Below, piece after piece: positions 1-9,275 of a stretch of 64,000 nucleotides of DNA. The position numbers and the translations under genes are program-made. Below the pieces are notes generated by a model, which made no database searches, was not told the origin of the DNA, and saw nothing but the letters and a program-made list of their open reading frames with translations. Every line of letters starts with the position of its first letter. The stretch's first letter is position 1. This DNA is from Gymnodinialimonas sp. 57CJ19 (GTDB lineage Bacteria; Pseudomonadota; Alphaproteobacteria; Rhodobacterales; Rhodobacteraceae), in contig NZ_CP151587.1 in NCBI RefSeq assembly GCF_038396845.1, forward strand, positions 718,001 to 782,000, given 5' to 3'.

Positions 1-161
1 AATGCCCTCGGATGCTGTTCCCTTTCGTGCGCCGCATCATCTCGGACGTGTCGCGTGACGGTGGCTATCCACCGCTGAACCTTGACCAGATTGATTTCGT
101 GGCGCTTTACCGCCAGCAGCTTGCCGCGCGCCAGGCGCAGCAGCCCCAAGGTACGGCGTAA
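1..161 (+). CDS. secB: Protein-export chaperone SecB, C-terminal fragment
   Basis: Only the last 52 codons lie in the window; the gene runs off the left edge. The visible frame opens with [20 protein letters not shown] and continues [20 protein letters not shown], which is the conserved C-terminal part of SecB, followed by a short Gln-rich tail. SecB is the cytoplasmic tetrameric chaperone that keeps preproteins unfolded for SecA. It ends 14 bp before the convergent dnaQ stop. Its position beside dnaQ-coaE-aroE-maf matches the origin-proximal order known in Caulobacter and Roseobacters. Identification is firm although the 5' part is missing. Confidence 0.9.
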   Translation, partial: CPRMLFPFVRRIISDVSRDGGYPPLNLDQIDFVALYRQQLAARQAQQPQGTA

Positions 162-174
162 GCCCTAGCCAAGA

Positions 175-873
175 TCAGGAAAGACGCGACCAGATCGTGT
201 CTTTTCCCAGTGCTTCGACAAAGGCCGCGTGAGCGGCCTTTTCTTCATCCGTCAAACGCGACGGCAGGGCGTTGGGGCGCGGCTTTGGACGCCAATTGTC
301 ATCCTGCTGCTGCTGTGCTGTGTTGGACTTGGTCTGCGACAGGCCAAAATCGGGCTGCTTGCCGCCTGTCAGCTCTAGATACACATCCGCTAGGATCTCG
401 GAGTCGAGCAACGCGCCGTGTTTTTCGCGGGCCGAGTTATCAATCCCGAACCGACGACACAGCGCATCCAGAGACGCGGGCGAGCCGGGAAACTTCTTGC
501 GGGCGATCTTCAGCGTATCAAGCGCTTGGCTGTTGGGCAGCGTCGGTTTTCCCGCCCACTCAAGCTCGGCATTCAGGAAACGCATGTCGAATTCAGCGTT
601 GTGAATGACCATTTGAGAGTCGCCCACGAAGTCCAGAAAATCCTGTGCAATTGCGGCGAATAGGGGCTTGTCGGCAAGGAAATCTTCGCCAATGCCGTGC
701 ACTTCAAACGCCTCTTTCGGCATGTCGCGTTCGGGCTGGATATACTGGTGATAGGTCTTGCCGGTCGCGACCTGGTTGAACACCTCAACGGCCCCGATCT
801 CGACAATCCGATGACGCGGGTTGTCATAGGGGTTCAGGCCGGTGGTTTCCGTATCGAGGACGATCTCACGCAT
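175..873 (-). CDS. dnaQ: DNA polymerase III epsilon subunit, 3'-5' proofreading exonuclease
   Basis: This 232-residue protein has the DEDDh exonuclease motifs in order: Exo I VLDTETTGL (Asp7, Glu9), Exo II HNAEFD (Asp96) and Exo III with His152 and Asp157. It is the proofreading subunit of the replicative polymerase. After about residue 172 a Gln-rich linker (AQQQQDD) leads to a C-terminal segment ending FVEALGKDTIWSRLS, where the family contacts the alpha subunit. I chose the ATG at 873 over a TTG three bases upstream. It follows coaE after 3 bp, so it is probably the last gene of the maf-aroE-coaE-dnaQ operon, transcribed away from the putative origin. Confidence 0.95.
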   Translation of the reverse strand: MREIVLDTETTGLNPYDNPRHRIVEIGAVEVFNQVATGKTYHQYIQPERDMPKEAFEVHGIGEDFLADKPLFAAIAQDFLDFVGDSQMVIHNAEFDMRFLNAELEWAGKPTLPNSQALDTLKIARKKFPGSPASLDALCRRFGIDNSAREKHGALLDSEILADVYLELTGGKQPDFGLSQTKSNTAQQQQDDNWRPKPRPNALPSRLTDEEKAAHAAFVEALGKDTIWSRLS

Positions 874-876
874 CAA

Positions 877-1461
877 TCATGTGCCTTGGGTCAGTTGCGA
901 AACCAGATGTGCCACGTCTTCCCGGGTTCCGTCCAGCGTATCCGTGTGAATCACGTAGGTGGCTCGGTCCCGTTTCTGCGCATCAGGCATTTGCCGGGAA
1001 AACAGATCGTTCAGGGTTTCCTCACTCGTGCCACGGGCCAGCACCCGGCGGCGCTGTTCCTGCGGGCTGGTGGTGACAACCAACGTGGCATCGCATTGCG
1101 CATCCCCCCCGGTTTCAAACAGAAGCGGGATATCGAACACGATCAGGGGGGCATCGACGTGTTGCGCCCGAAAAGCTGCGCGATCCTCACCCACCAGGGG
1201 GTGAACAACCGTCTCTAACCGCTGCAATAGGGTCGAATCTTTTGCGATCTCGGCGCGAAGAATACCGCGATCAACGGCGCCGTCCACGATGGCATTGGGC
1301 AGTAGCGCCGCTATGGGTTCCACCGCCGCGCCGCCCACGCCATAGAGCTTATGAACGGTCGCGTCGGCATCCCATACCGGCACGCCAAGATCGCGGAACA
1401 TCTTGGCGGTGGTGCTTTTGCCCATCCCGATCGAACCGGTTAACCCAAGAGCAATACTCAT
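877..1461 (-). CDS. coaE: Dephospho-CoA kinase
   Basis: A 194-aa protein with an N-terminal P-loop GLTGSIGMGKST (residues 6-17) and the CoaE signatures DADATVHKLY and DIPLLFETGGD. It phosphorylates the 3'-OH of the ribose of dephospho-CoA, the last step of coenzyme A synthesis, in the cytoplasm. The ATG overlaps the aroE stop in an ATGA arrangement, indicating translational coupling. Length is normal for the family and nothing looks damaged. Confidence 0.95.
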   Translation of the reverse strand: MSIALGLTGSIGMGKSTTAKMFRDLGVPVWDADATVHKLYGVGGAAVEPIAALLPNAIVDGAVDRGILRAEIAKDSTLLQRLETVVHPLVGEDRAAFRAQHVDAPLIVFDIPLLFETGGDAQCDATLVVTTSPQEQRRRVLARGTSEETLNDLFSRQMPDAQKRDRATYVIHTDTLDGTREDVAHLVSQLTQGT

Positions 1462-2294
1462 CCCTGCAAAACTGCCTGACGAAGCTCATCATCAACCATC
1501 GGTGTGTAGCTGAACCAACGCTCAAACCCCGGTACCGCCTGATGGAGCAGCATGCCAAGCCCATCGACGGTCGTGCAGCCCCGGGCCGCTGCCTCTTTCA
1601 ACAGATCCGTCTCGAGCGGAGTGTAGACAATATCGTTCACCACCGTGGCCGGGGACAGGCGTGACAGATCAAGGGTCAGCGGTGCTTGGCCCGACATTCC
1701 CAACGACGTTGTATTCACGATCAGGGCGGCATCGCCGATGAGGTCGGGGATGCTTGTCCAATCCTGGGGGGACACGCGGGCCCCGAACTGATCTTTCAGT
1801 GCGTCTGCTCGGGCACGGGTGCGGTTGGCTACGTGGACGACAGGGGCGCCGTCCGACACCAGCGCCGACACGATGGCCTTCGCCGCGCCGCCTGAGCCCA
1901 ATACCAATGCTGGACCATCAGCGGCGGACCAACTCGGCAAGGTCTGGCGGATGTTCGATACGAACCCCATGCCGTCCGTGTTATCGGCCTGTATTTTCCC
2001 GTTTGCCGTGAAGGTCAGCGTGTTTGCAGCACCGATCAAGGCGGCGCGGTCTGTCACGCTATCGGCAAGGGAAAGCACCAACTCTTTATGGGGCAGGGTG
2101 ACGTTCACACCGACAAACCCCATGCGGGGTAGGGTCCGAAGAACATCAGGAAGATCGACATGATTCACGTGCAAGGGGATGTAGTGCCCCTGCAAATCAT
2201 AGCGCTTCAGCCAGTGGCCGTGCAGGCGCGGCGACAGGGAGTGGGCGATTGGATCACCGATCACGCCGGCGAGGGGGATCGTTTCTTTTGTCAT
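1458..2294 (-). CDS. aroE: Shikimate dehydrogenase (NADP+)
   Basis: A 278-aa protein that reduces 3-dehydroshikimate to shikimate in aromatic amino acid synthesis. Visible landmarks are the substrate-binding segment SLSPRLH, NVTLPHK with the catalytic Lys70, NTDG with Asp107, the nucleotide-binding turn LGSGGAAKA and the C-terminal DGLGMLLHQAVPGFE. A longer frame exists, but the ATG at 2294 overlaps the maf stop as ATGA and starts right at the conserved MTKETIPLAGVIGDPIAHS, so I use it. The downstream overlap with coaE is again ATGA. Confidence 0.95.
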   Translation of the reverse strand: MTKETIPLAGVIGDPIAHSLSPRLHGHWLKRYDLQGHYIPLHVNHVDLPDVLRTLPRMGFVGVNVTLPHKELVLSLADSVTDRAALIGAANTLTFTANGKIQADNTDGMGFVSNIRQTLPSWSAADGPALVLGSGGAAKAIVSALVSDGAPVVHVANRTRARADALKDQFGARVSPQDWTSIPDLIGDAALIVNTTSLGMSGQAPLTLDLSRLSPATVVNDIVYTPLETDLLKEAAARGCTTVDGLGMLLHQAVPGFERWFSYTPMVDDELRQAVLQG

Positions 2295-2887
2295 GAGGTA
2301 AGCATCCCACGCGTCCGAAGGTAAGATATCAACTGTAACAGGGGGAGGCCGAGGACGGAAAACCAATCTCCGTCAATTCGGGAAAAGAGTTGCCCGCCCA
2401 AAGCTTCGGCCTGATAGGCGCCGACGCAGCCCGACACGTCGGGCCAGGCTCTATCAAGGTAGGCGTCAATCTCGGCATCGGAAAGGCTGTGCATGGATAG
2501 CCGCGCAGATCCTACGGTGCGCCAGACGGGTTTCGCCGCTTCATAAATGACCGCGGCCGAATAGAGGTGATGGGTCTGGCCAGAAAGGGCGCGAAGATGG
2601 TCGGCTGCCTCGTCCTTGTCCGCAGGCTTGGAAAAGATTTTTCCTTTTAGTGCAAGGATTTGGTCTGATCCCAGCACGATGTCTTCTGGCCGTTTCTCGG
2701 CCCCCTTTCGGGCTTTGAACTCCGCCAAGGCATCAGCAATATCGCGGGGGGAGGCGCCTTCCGCCACCAGGGAACGGCGGATGGCGTCTTCGTCGATGCG
2801 AACGGGCACTGATTCGAAGGAAATGCCCGCATTTTGGAGCATGGACTGCCGTGAACTGGAGGCGGAGGCGAGAATGAGGCGCGACAT
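2291..2887 (-). CDS. maf: Maf family nucleoside triphosphate pyrophosphatase
   Basis: A 198-aa member of the Maf/YceF/YhdE family, shown by the N-terminal LILASASSSRQSML and the GSDQIL motif. Family members hydrolyse non-canonical or modified nucleoside triphosphates to monophosphates plus pyrophosphate; exact substrate preference cannot be read here. It is the first gene of the minus-strand operon maf-aroE-coaE-dnaQ and begins at the left edge of the candidate origin. A perfect DnaA box lies 2 bp beyond its start codon, so DnaA could affect its transcription (inference). The PPSRP-type gene that accompanies maf in some alphaproteobacteria is not next to it. Confidence 0.9.
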   Translation of the reverse strand: MSRLILASASSSRQSMLQNAGISFESVPVRIDEDAIRRSLVAEGASPRDIADALAEFKARKGAEKRPEDIVLGSDQILALKGKIFSKPADKDEAADHLRALSGQTHHLYSAAVIYEAAKPVWRTVGSARLSMHSLSDAEIDAYLDRAWPDVSGCVGAYQAEALGGQLFSRIDGDWFSVLGLPLLQLISYLRTRGMLTS

Positions 2888-3426
2888 GTTGTGGATAATT
2901 CTTTGGAATTCTTTGGGATCAAGTTGGGAGGATGTGTTCGTAAGCCAGCGAGTTTTTCAGACTTTCCCCAAACTGCCCGAGTTCTGAGGAAAAGGCCAAA
3001 GGCTTTTGCCCGGGGAGTACCTGCGCTGGGATAAACCCAAGAAGAACTGCTTACTCACATATATCCACAGGAATTTCCACTCTTTTTCAGTTTCGGTGTT
3101 ATACGTAAATACCTGATAAATAACGCTTAAACCTGTATACGGCTTACTCACACCCAATTTGTCCATAAGCCCCGCTTGAGGGCGAGACTTGTGAGTAACC
3201 TGCGTAGAAGTGAGTTTTTCGAGATGCTAACGGTCCTACTACCAACTACAAGAAAACTTCTTTTTCTTTCTTTATTATAGTTAGGGGGCCGAGAGAGGCT
3301 GAGTTGACAGAGCTGAGAGATGAACCTATCTCCAGTCTCGTACCCCGTCCGGGGCTACGGCATCTTACATAGAAGACACGAGTGTTTAGGCGTTAGCGCC
3401 AAGACACGTGCACGTTGGAAATTTCC
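2888..3426. other. Candidate chromosome replication origin (oriC)
   Basis: A 539-bp gene-free stretch between divergently transcribed blocks. Seen: a perfect DnaA box (TTATCCACA) on the minus strand at 2890-2898; a one-mismatch box ATATCCACA at 3061-3069; a two-mismatch box TTGTCCATA at 3159-3167; a tandem AATTCTTTGG repeat at 2897-2916; three TTACTCACA nonamers at 3051-3059, 3144-3152 and 3190-3198 (the last inverted); and an AT-rich tract at about 3240-3285 that could be the unwinding element. Known: in Caulobacter and Roseobacters the origin lies near this gene set, close to parAB. Inference: this is oriC. Only one box is a perfect match, and I did not compute GC skew. Confidence 0.65.
3304..3332 (+). 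promoter_or_regulatory. Sigma-70-type promoter, probably for rho
   Basis: A perfect -35 hexamer TTGACA at 3304-3309, a 17-bp spacer and TATCTC at 3327-3332 as the -10. It points toward rho and would leave an approximately 90-nt untranslated leader. rho leaders are often autoregulated; no leader peptide or attenuator could be established here. Confidence 0.5.
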
Positions 3427-4698
3427 ATGACAGTTGAAACGCTTCGTCTTGCTGACCTGAAAGCGAAAGCCGCTAAAGATCTTTTGCCCATGGCAGAAGA
3501 ACTTGAGATCGAGAACGCCTCTACCATGCGGAAGGGGGATATGATGTTCGAGATCCTCCGCGAACGCGCGGAAGAAGGTTGGGAGATTTCCGGCGACGGT
3601 GTGTTGGAAGTGTTGCAGGATGGTTTTGGTTTCTTGCGGAGCCCCGAGGCAAACTACCTGGCTGGTCCTGATGATATCTATGTGTCGCCAGACATGATCC
3701 GCCAGCACTCGCTGCGTACCGGTGATACCGTTGAAGGTGTCATGTCAGCGCCGAAAGAGAACGAGCGCTATTTCTGCTTGGTGAACGTCACTCAGATCAA
3801 CTTTGAAGAGCCAGAGAAGGCGAAGCACAAGGTTGCGTTTGATAACCTGACGCCGCTTTATCCGGACGAGCGGATGAATATGGAGATCGAAGACCCAACG
3901 ATCAAAGACCGCTCTGCGCGGATCATTGATTTGGTGTCTCCGATCGGCAAGGGTCAGCGGAGCTTGATCGTGGCCCCGCCGCGGACCGGTAAGACGGTTT
4001 TGTTGCAGAATATCGCCCATTCGATCGAGACCAATCACCCCGAATGCTATTTGATCGTTTTGCTGATCGACGAGCGGCCGGAAGAGGTGACGGACATGCA
4101 ACGCTCGGTGAAGGGGGAAGTGATTTCCTCGACCTTTGATGAGCCTGCAACGCGCCATGTTGCCGTGTCTGAGATGGTGATTGAGAAGGCCAAGCGCCTG
4201 GTAGAGCACAAGCGGGACGTTGTGATCTTGCTCGATTCGATCACGCGACTGGGTCGCGCGTTCAACACGGTTGTGCCATCGTCCGGTAAGGTTCTGACAG
4301 GTGGTGTGGATGCCAACGCTCTACAACGCCCTAAGCGTTTCTTCGGTGCGGCGCGGAATATTGAAGAGGGTGGCTCGTTGACGATCATCGCGACCGCGCT
4401 GATCGATACCGGCAGCCGGATGGACGAGGTCATTTTCGAGGAATTCAAAGGCACCGGTAACAGCGAAATCGTCCTGGATCGCAAGATTGCAGACAAACGC
4501 GTGTATCCGGCGATGGATATCCTTAAATCCGGGACACGGAAGGAAGACCTGTTGGTCGACAAGGGCGACTTGCAGAAGACATTTGTTCTGCGACGTATTC
4601 TGAACCCGATGGGGACGACGGATGCGATCGAGTTCCTGATTTCCAAGTTGAAGCAGACGAAGACCAACTCAGAGTTCTTTGACTCTATGAACACCTAA
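3427..4698 (+). CDS. rho: Transcription termination factor Rho
   Basis: A 423-aa hexameric RNA helicase that terminates transcription. The N-terminal helical domain ([20 protein letters not shown]) is followed by a cold-shock-like RNA-binding domain with DGFGFLRSP at about residues 65-73. The RecA-type ATPase core has Walker A APPRTGKT (183-190) and [14 protein letters not shown] use the ATG at 3427 rather than a TTG four codons upstream, because the protein then begins like other alphaproteobacterial Rho proteins. It is the first plus-strand gene to the right of the candidate origin, and mnmE follows after 9 bp. Confidence 0.97.
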   Translation: MTVETLRLADLKAKAAKDLLPMAEELEIENASTMRKGDMMFEILRERAEEGWEISGDGVLEVLQDGFGFLRSPEANYLAGPDDIYVSPDMIRQHSLRTGDTVEGVMSAPKENERYFCLVNVTQINFEEPEKAKHKVAFDNLTPLYPDERMNMEIEDPTIKDRSARIIDLVSPIGKGQRSLIVAPPRTGKTVLLQNIAHSIETNHPECYLIVLLIDERPEEVTDMQRSVKGEVISSTFDEPATRHVAVSEMVIEKAKRLVEHKRDVVILLDSITRLGRAFNTVVPSSGKVLTGGVDANALQRPKRFFGAARNIEEGGSLTIIATALIDTGSRMDEVIFEEFKGTGNSEIVLDRKIADKRVYPAMDILKSGTRKEDLLVDKGDLQKTFVLRRILNPMGTTDAIEFLISKLKQTKTNSEFFDSMNT

Positions 4699-4707
4699 GG
4701 AACCGGG

Positions 4708-5988
4708 ATGCAGACGATTTTCGCTCTGGCAACGGCCCGGGGGAAAGCGGGTGTTGCGGTTATCAGGATCTCGGGTCCTGACGCCTTCGATGTGGGGCGA
4801 AAGCTGGTGGGAGACTTACCAGAGGCGGGGCGTTTCGTGTTGCGAAAGGTCTTGTCGAAGGCGGGTGAGGTTCTGGATCAAGGGCTTGTTCTGGCTTTCA
4901 AGGGCCCCGCCAGTTTTACCGGAGAAGATATCATTGAGTTGCAGCTGCACGGGAGCGTTGCCGTCGTGCGCGCCGTTGAAGCTGCGATTCAAGCAACCGG
5001 AATGGCACGTCTGGCCGAAGCCGGGGAATTCACCCAAAGAGCGCTTTTGAACGACACGCTGGATCTGACCCAGGTGGAGGGCCTCGGGCGGTTAATCGAC
5101 GCCGAGACCGAAGCACAACGTAAAGTGGCGCAGGCAAGTTTTGAGGGCGGGTTGTCCGAAAACGCTGAAAGCTGGCGGAACACGTTGATACGCATCGCCG
5201 CGTTGCTGGAAGTGTCAATTGATTTTGTGGACGAAGATGTTCCGGTTGACGTTGTGCCAGAGGTTTTGGACCTTTTGAGCGGCCTAATGGACGATTTCAA
5301 TGCGGAGATCGTGGGAACAGTGGTGGCAGAGCGCCTGAGGGATGGCTTCGAGGTTGCTATTCTTGGGGCCCCCAACGCGGGAAAATCCACGCTTTTGAAT
5401 GCGTTGGCTGGCCGGGATGTTGCGATCACATCCGACGTGGCGGGGACAACGCGTGACGTGCTTGAGGCGCGGTTGGATATCAATGGGCTTCCTGTGACGT
5501 TCCTGGACACTGCTGGATTGCGGGATACGGATGATACGGTTGAGAGAATAGGTGTCGAGCGGGCTATTGCTCGGGCAATGGATGCTGATCTTCGGATACT
5601 TCTGGAAACCGATGACTGGGAACCCGTAGACGCTTTGGAAGTGTTGATCGACTTTCGATATGCGGCAAAAAGTGACCTGAATAATGGCGTTGGCATATCC
5701 GGCGTGACGGGTGCGGGGATTGCGGGATTAATTGAGGATGTTGAATGTGTTCTTTCAGACCGGATGAGCACCGTGCGTTCCGTGATAACAGAACGACAAC
5801 GGGGGGGGATCGCGCGTGCGTGTGATGCTTTGGCGGCAGCGCGAGAGGTCCTTGAGGTGACGGGTGAGCTGGAACTTGCCGCTGAACATACCCGAGATGC
5901 CCTGCGATCGCTTGACTCAGTGATCGGGCGGGTTGATGTAGAGAACCTCTTGGGTGAAATTTTCTCTCGGTTCTGTATCGGGAAATAG
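4708..5988 (+). CDS. mnmE: tRNA modification GTPase MnmE (TrmE)
   Basis: A 426-aa GTPase that works with MnmG to place the (carboxymethyl)aminomethyl group on wobble U34 of certain tRNAs. The N-terminal tetrahydrofolate-binding domain spans about residues 1-118. The GTPase domain has G1 GAPNAGKST (220-228), G2/K-loop SDVAGTTRD and G3 [10 protein letters not shown] (from 267). The protein ends with the FCIGK motif holding the catalytic Cys. The expected G4 NKxD appears as AKSD, so the Asn is replaced by Ala, a departure from the textbook motif. mnmG starts 2 bp downstream. Confidence 0.96.
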   Translation: MQTIFALATARGKAGVAVIRISGPDAFDVGRKLVGDLPEAGRFVLRKVLSKAGEVLDQGLVLAFKGPASFTGEDIIELQLHGSVAVVRAVEAAIQATGMARLAEAGEFTQRALLNDTLDLTQVEGLGRLIDAETEAQRKVAQASFEGGLSENAESWRNTLIRIAALLEVSIDFVDEDVPVDVVPEVLDLLSGLMDDFNAEIVGTVVAERLRDGFEVAILGAPNAGKSTLLNALAGRDVAITSDVAGTTRDVLEARLDINGLPVTFLDTAGLRDTDDTVERIGVERAIARAMDADLRILLETDDWEPVDALEVLIDFRYAAKSDLNNGVGISGVTGAGIAGLIEDVECVLSDRMSTVRSVITERQRGGIARACDALAAAREVLEVTGELELAAEHTRDALRSLDSVIGRVDVENLLGEIFSRFCIGK

Positions 5989-5990
5989 GA

Positions 5991-7865
5991 GTGTTTCACG
6001 TGAAACATCCGAACTTTGATGTTGTCGTTGTCGGCGGTGGCCACGCTGGTGTGGAGGCGGCGGATGCTGCCTGTCGGGCAGGCGCGCGTACTGCGTTGAT
6101 TACCTTGCGCCGGGATGATCTTGGCGTGATGTCCTGCAATCCCGCAATCGGTGGACTTGGCAAAGGGCACCTGGTCCGAGAGATCGACGCGCTTGGTGGC
6201 GTTATGGGCCGTGCAGCGGACGCTTCGGGGATCCAGTATCGGCTGTTGAATCGGAAGAAGGGTGCCGCGGTACAGGGGCCACGGACTCAATCTGACCGAG
6301 AGCTCTACAAGACCGCAATCCAAGCCCACATGGGCAGAGTCGATCGTCTTGATGTGATTGAAGGCGAGGTTTCCGATCTTGTTGAGCGAAACGGGCGAAT
6401 CGCCGGTGTGATTATGACGAACGGTCAGGAGTTGCTGGCCAGCTCCGTTGTTCTCACGACCGGCACGTTTTTGCGCGGGGTTATCCATATAGGTGACCAG
6501 ACGCAGTCCGGTGGCCGTTTCGGCGCAAATCCGGCAATCAAATTGGCCGAGCGCCTTGCCGGAATGGCGCTACCGCTGGGACGGTTGAAGACCGGCACGC
6601 CGCCTCGCTTGTCGGCCAAGTCAATTGATTGGAGCGAGCTGGAAACTCAACCCGCTGACGATAACCCCGCGTTCTTTTCCTTTCTGACGACGCAAGTGCA
6701 GGCGCGCCAGGTTGCATGTGGCATTACCCATACCAACGAACGCACCCACGAGATCATCGAAAAGAACCTGGAGCGATCCGCCATGTATGGCGGTCATATC
6801 GAAGGCGTCGGCCCACGATATTGCCCATCGATCGAAGATAAGATCGTCCGTTTTGCGGAAAAAACCTCGCATCAGATCTTCTTGGAGCCGGAAGGCCTGA
6901 CGACTGACGTGATTTATCCAAACGGCATTTCGACATCTCTCCCTGTCGAGGTTCAACTGGATTATGTGCATTCTATCAAGGGGTTAGAAAAAGCAGAGGT
7001 GCTGCAGCCGGGCTATGCAATTGAGTATGACTACATAGATCCGACCTGTCTGAATGACCAGTTAGAGCTTCAAGATCATCCCGGTCTGTTTCTAGCGGGC
7101 CAAATTAATGGCACCACGGGATATGAAGAAGCAGCGGCACAGGGCCTGGTAGCGGGCTTGAACGCGGCGTTCCGGGCCACGGATCGTCCTTCTATCCACT
7201 TCAGCCGACGCAACTCTTACATTGGCGTGCTCATTGACGATCTTGTAACGCGAGGCGTATCGGAGCCGTATCGCATGTTCACATCTCGGGCGGAATATCG
7301 TCTTTCGCTTCGGGCTGACAACGCGGATCAGCGGCTCACACCCATGGCGGCCGAACTTGGTATATTGTCGGAAGACCGAACGTTCCGCTATGCCGCGAAG
7401 ATGGATGCCCTCTCCAAAGCCAAATCGTCTCTTTTGTCGATGCAGATCACTCCAATGCAGGCTGTTTCGGCGGGCATGAACGTCAACCAGGATGGTAGGC
7501 GACGCAATGGAATGGAGCTTCTGGCCTATCCTAAAGTCACCATGGACGATCTGTGCAGATTGGAGCCCAAGCTTTCGGCGTTGGACGTTGATATCTCCTC
7601 TCAACTAGAGATCGAAGCCACTTACGCGGTCTATATCGACCGGCAAAACAGGGACGCCGAAGCGCTAAAGCGGGATGAAGATAAAACCATTCCAGCAGAT
7701 TTTCCTTACAACGCCGTTATAGGCCTTTCCAATGAGCTGCGCACAAAGTTGTTGCGGGTTCGACCTAAATCGTTGGCGCAGGCAGGGCGTATTGATGGGA
7801 TGACCCCAGCAGCCTTGGCGCTAATTCTTACAAAACTCCACCAACTCGGCCGACTTTCAGCATGA
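5991..7865 (+). CDS. mnmG: tRNA U34 carboxymethylaminomethyl-modification enzyme MnmG (GidA)
   Basis: A 624-aa FAD protein, partner of MnmE. The dinucleotide-binding motif [14 protein letters not shown] (from residue 11) and the GidA signatures [11 protein letters not shown] and [11 protein letters not shown] are present. The start is GTG, and its first codons (MFHVKH) are encoded by a perfect parS site (5992-6007), so the N-terminal residues are constrained by a DNA-binding site. Its stop overlaps the rsmG start (ATGA). Length and motifs are normal. Confidence 0.97.
   Translation: MFHVKHPNFDVVVVGGGHAGVEAADAACRAGARTALITLRRDDLGVMSCNPAIGGLGKGHLVREIDALGGVMGRAADASGIQYRLLNRKKGAAVQGPRTQSDRELYKTAIQAHMGRVDRLDVIEGEVSDLVERNGRIAGVIMTNGQELLASSVVLTTGTFLRGVIHIGDQTQSGGRFGANPAIKLAERLAGMALPLGRLKTGTPPRLSAKSIDWSELETQPADDNPAFFSFLTTQVQARQVACGITHTNERTHEIIEKNLERSAMYGGHIEGVGPRYCPSIEDKIVRFAEKTSHQIFLEPEGLTTDVIYPNGISTSLPVEVQLDYVHSIKGLEKAEVLQPGYAIEYDYIDPTCLNDQLELQDHPGLFLAGQINGTTGYEEAAAQGLVAGLNAAFRATDRPSIHFSRRNSYIGVLIDDLVTRGVSEPYRMFTSRAEYRLSLRADNADQRLTPMAAELGILSEDRTFRYAAKMDALSKAKSSLLSMQITPMQAVSAGMNVNQDGRRRNGMELLAYPKVTMDDLCRLEPKLSALDVDISSQLEIEATYAVYIDRQNRDAEALKRDEDKTIPADFPYNAVIGLSNELRTKLLRVRPKSLAQAGRIDGMTPAALALILTKLHQLGRLSA
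5992..6007. promoter_or_regulatory. parS centromere site 1 (ParB-binding)
   Basis: TGTTTCACGTGAAACA, a perfect 16-bp palindrome identical to the consensus parS. It overlaps the second base onward of the mnmG start codon. ParB, encoded about 3.3 kb downstream, is expected to load here and spread, and ParA would then segregate the origin region. Confidence 0.95.
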
Positions 7866-8482
7866 CTGACGACGAGGCACAGCAATACATGGCGAGCATT
7901 GTTTCACGTGAAACAATGGAGCGTCTGAACATTTTCCATGAGCTCCTGCTGCAATGGCAGAAAACCATCAATCTCGTTGCCCCATCTACGCTGCAGACGG
8001 CTTGGGAGCGGCACTTCGTTGATTCTGCGCAGATTTTTGAACTGGCGCCCGTTGACGCCAGCAATTGGCTGGACTTGGGATCGGGGGGCGGATTCCCTGG
8101 CTTAATTGTCGCAGCCATGGCAAAAGAGACGCGTCCTAACCTTAAAGTGACCCTTGTGGAGAGCGATATCCGCAAATGTGGCTTCATGCGAGAGGCCGCC
8201 CGTAAAATGGACGTGAGGGTCAACATCCTTACCCGGCGCATTGAAGGCATCCCAAGGCAATCGGCAGATGTGATCTCGGCCCGCGCCCTCAGCAACCTGG
8301 CCGCCCTTATCAAGCACGCTTCGCCGCATATGACGCCTTCCACCTGTCTTCTTTTCCCCAAAGGAAGTTCCTACAAGTCCGAGCTTGAATCCATCCCACA
8401 AGATTGGCAATCCAAGGTAGAAGCTATCGCAAGCAAGACCGACCCCGACGCAGTGGTTCTTCGGTTTTCACCCCAAAGTTAA
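7862..8482 (+). CDS. rsmG: 16S rRNA m7G527 methyltransferase RsmG (GidB)
   Basis: A 206-aa SAM-dependent methyltransferase that modifies G527 of 16S rRNA. The SAM-binding motif is [10 protein letters not shown] (residues 71-80). It overlaps mnmG by 4 nt. Codons for about residues 12-18 (SIVSRET) lie inside a second parS palindrome. parA follows after 13 bp, giving the classic gidA-gidB-parA-parB cluster. Length is typical. Confidence 0.96.
   Translation: MTDDEAQQYMASIVSRETMERLNIFHELLLQWQKTINLVAPSTLQTAWERHFVDSAQIFELAPVDASNWLDLGSGGGFPGLIVAAMAKETRPNLKVTLVESDIRKCGFMREAARKMDVRVNILTRRIEGIPRQSADVISARALSNLAALIKHASPHMTPSTCLLFPKGSSYKSELESIPQDWQSKVEAIASKTDPDAVVLRFSPQS
7897..7918. promoter_or_regulatory. 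parS centromere site 2, extended 22-bp palindrome
   Basis: The 16-bp parS TGTTTCACGTGAAACA occupies 7900-7915 and is extended by three matching bases on each side (CAT...ATG), making a 22-bp perfect palindrome. It sits within the 5' coding part of rsmG, about 1.9 kb from parS site 1. Confidence 0.95.
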
Positions 8483-8495
8483 GAAAAGAAGCAGT

Positions 8496-9275
8496 ATGCG
8501 GGTAATTTCGATCACGAATCAGAAGGGTGGGGTGGGCAAAACAACTACGGCCATCAATCTTGCGGCGGCGCTTGCACAAGCAGGGCTTTCGGTTCTGATT
8601 ATTGACCTCGACCCTCAAGGGAATGCCTCGACTGGCTTGGGGATCGACGCCTTTAAGCGCGCCCGAACCACCTACGACATCCTGATCGACGGCGCTGCGT
8701 TAGAGGATGTCGCTCAACCTACGGAAATTGAAAACCTCTCGATTGCTCCCGCTACGACGGACCTCAGTTCTACAGATGTGGAGCTTGGCCAACGCGACAA
8801 TCGGGTGTTCCTTTTGAAAGACGCCCTACGGCAGTCCAACACTGGTTACGATTTCGTCCTGATTGATTGCCCTCCCTCCCTTAGCCTCCTGACGTTGAAC
8901 GCGCTGGTGGCCTCTAACTCCATCTTGGTGCCGCTTCAGGCAGAGTTCTTTGCGCTCGAAGGTCTTTCTCAACTCATGCTAACGGTCCGCGAGGTCCGCG
9001 AAACCGCAAACCCGTCGCTTCGGATTGATGGCATCGTCCTGACTATGCATGATGCTCGGAACCGTTTGAGTCGCCAGGTCGAAGATGACGCCCGATCAAA
9101 CCTCGGCGATCTTGTGTTTAAAACGATGATTCCGCGCAACGTGCGGCTCAGCGAAGCGCCGTCTTTCGCGTTGCCGGTCATCGCTTACGACCCTACATCC
9201 AAGGGTGCATTGGCTTACATTGATCTCGCGAGCGAGCTTGTCGAACGCGGTACCCCAAGAACGGAGACGACATAA
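8496..9275 (+). CDS. parA: Chromosome partitioning ATPase ParA
   Basis: A 259-aa deviant Walker A ATPase (NQKGGVGKTTTAINLAAAL, P-loop at about residues 10-17) with a second catalytic segment FVLIDCPPSL. It forms nucleoid-bound gradients that pull ParB-parS complexes apart after replication. Its stop overlaps the parB start codon by one base, so the two are co-translated. The chromosomal identity follows from the gidB context and the nearby parS sites. Confidence 0.96.
   Translation: MRVISITNQKGGVGKTTTAINLAAALAQAGLSVLIIDLDPQGNASTGLGIDAFKRARTTYDILIDGAALEDVAQPTEIENLSIAPATTDLSSTDVELGQRDNRVFLLKDALRQSNTGYDFVLIDCPPSLSLLTLNALVASNSILVPLQAEFFALEGLSQLMLTVREVRETANPSLRIDGIVLTMHDARNRLSRQVEDDARSNLGDLVFKTMIPRNVRLSEAPSFALPVIAYDPTSKGALAYIDLASELVERGTPRTETT

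Noticed and set aside
4989..6488. A 499-aa minus-strand frame across mnmE and mnmG
   Set aside because: Antisense shadow of the two genes; low-complexity Ser/Arg/Thr composition and no domain.
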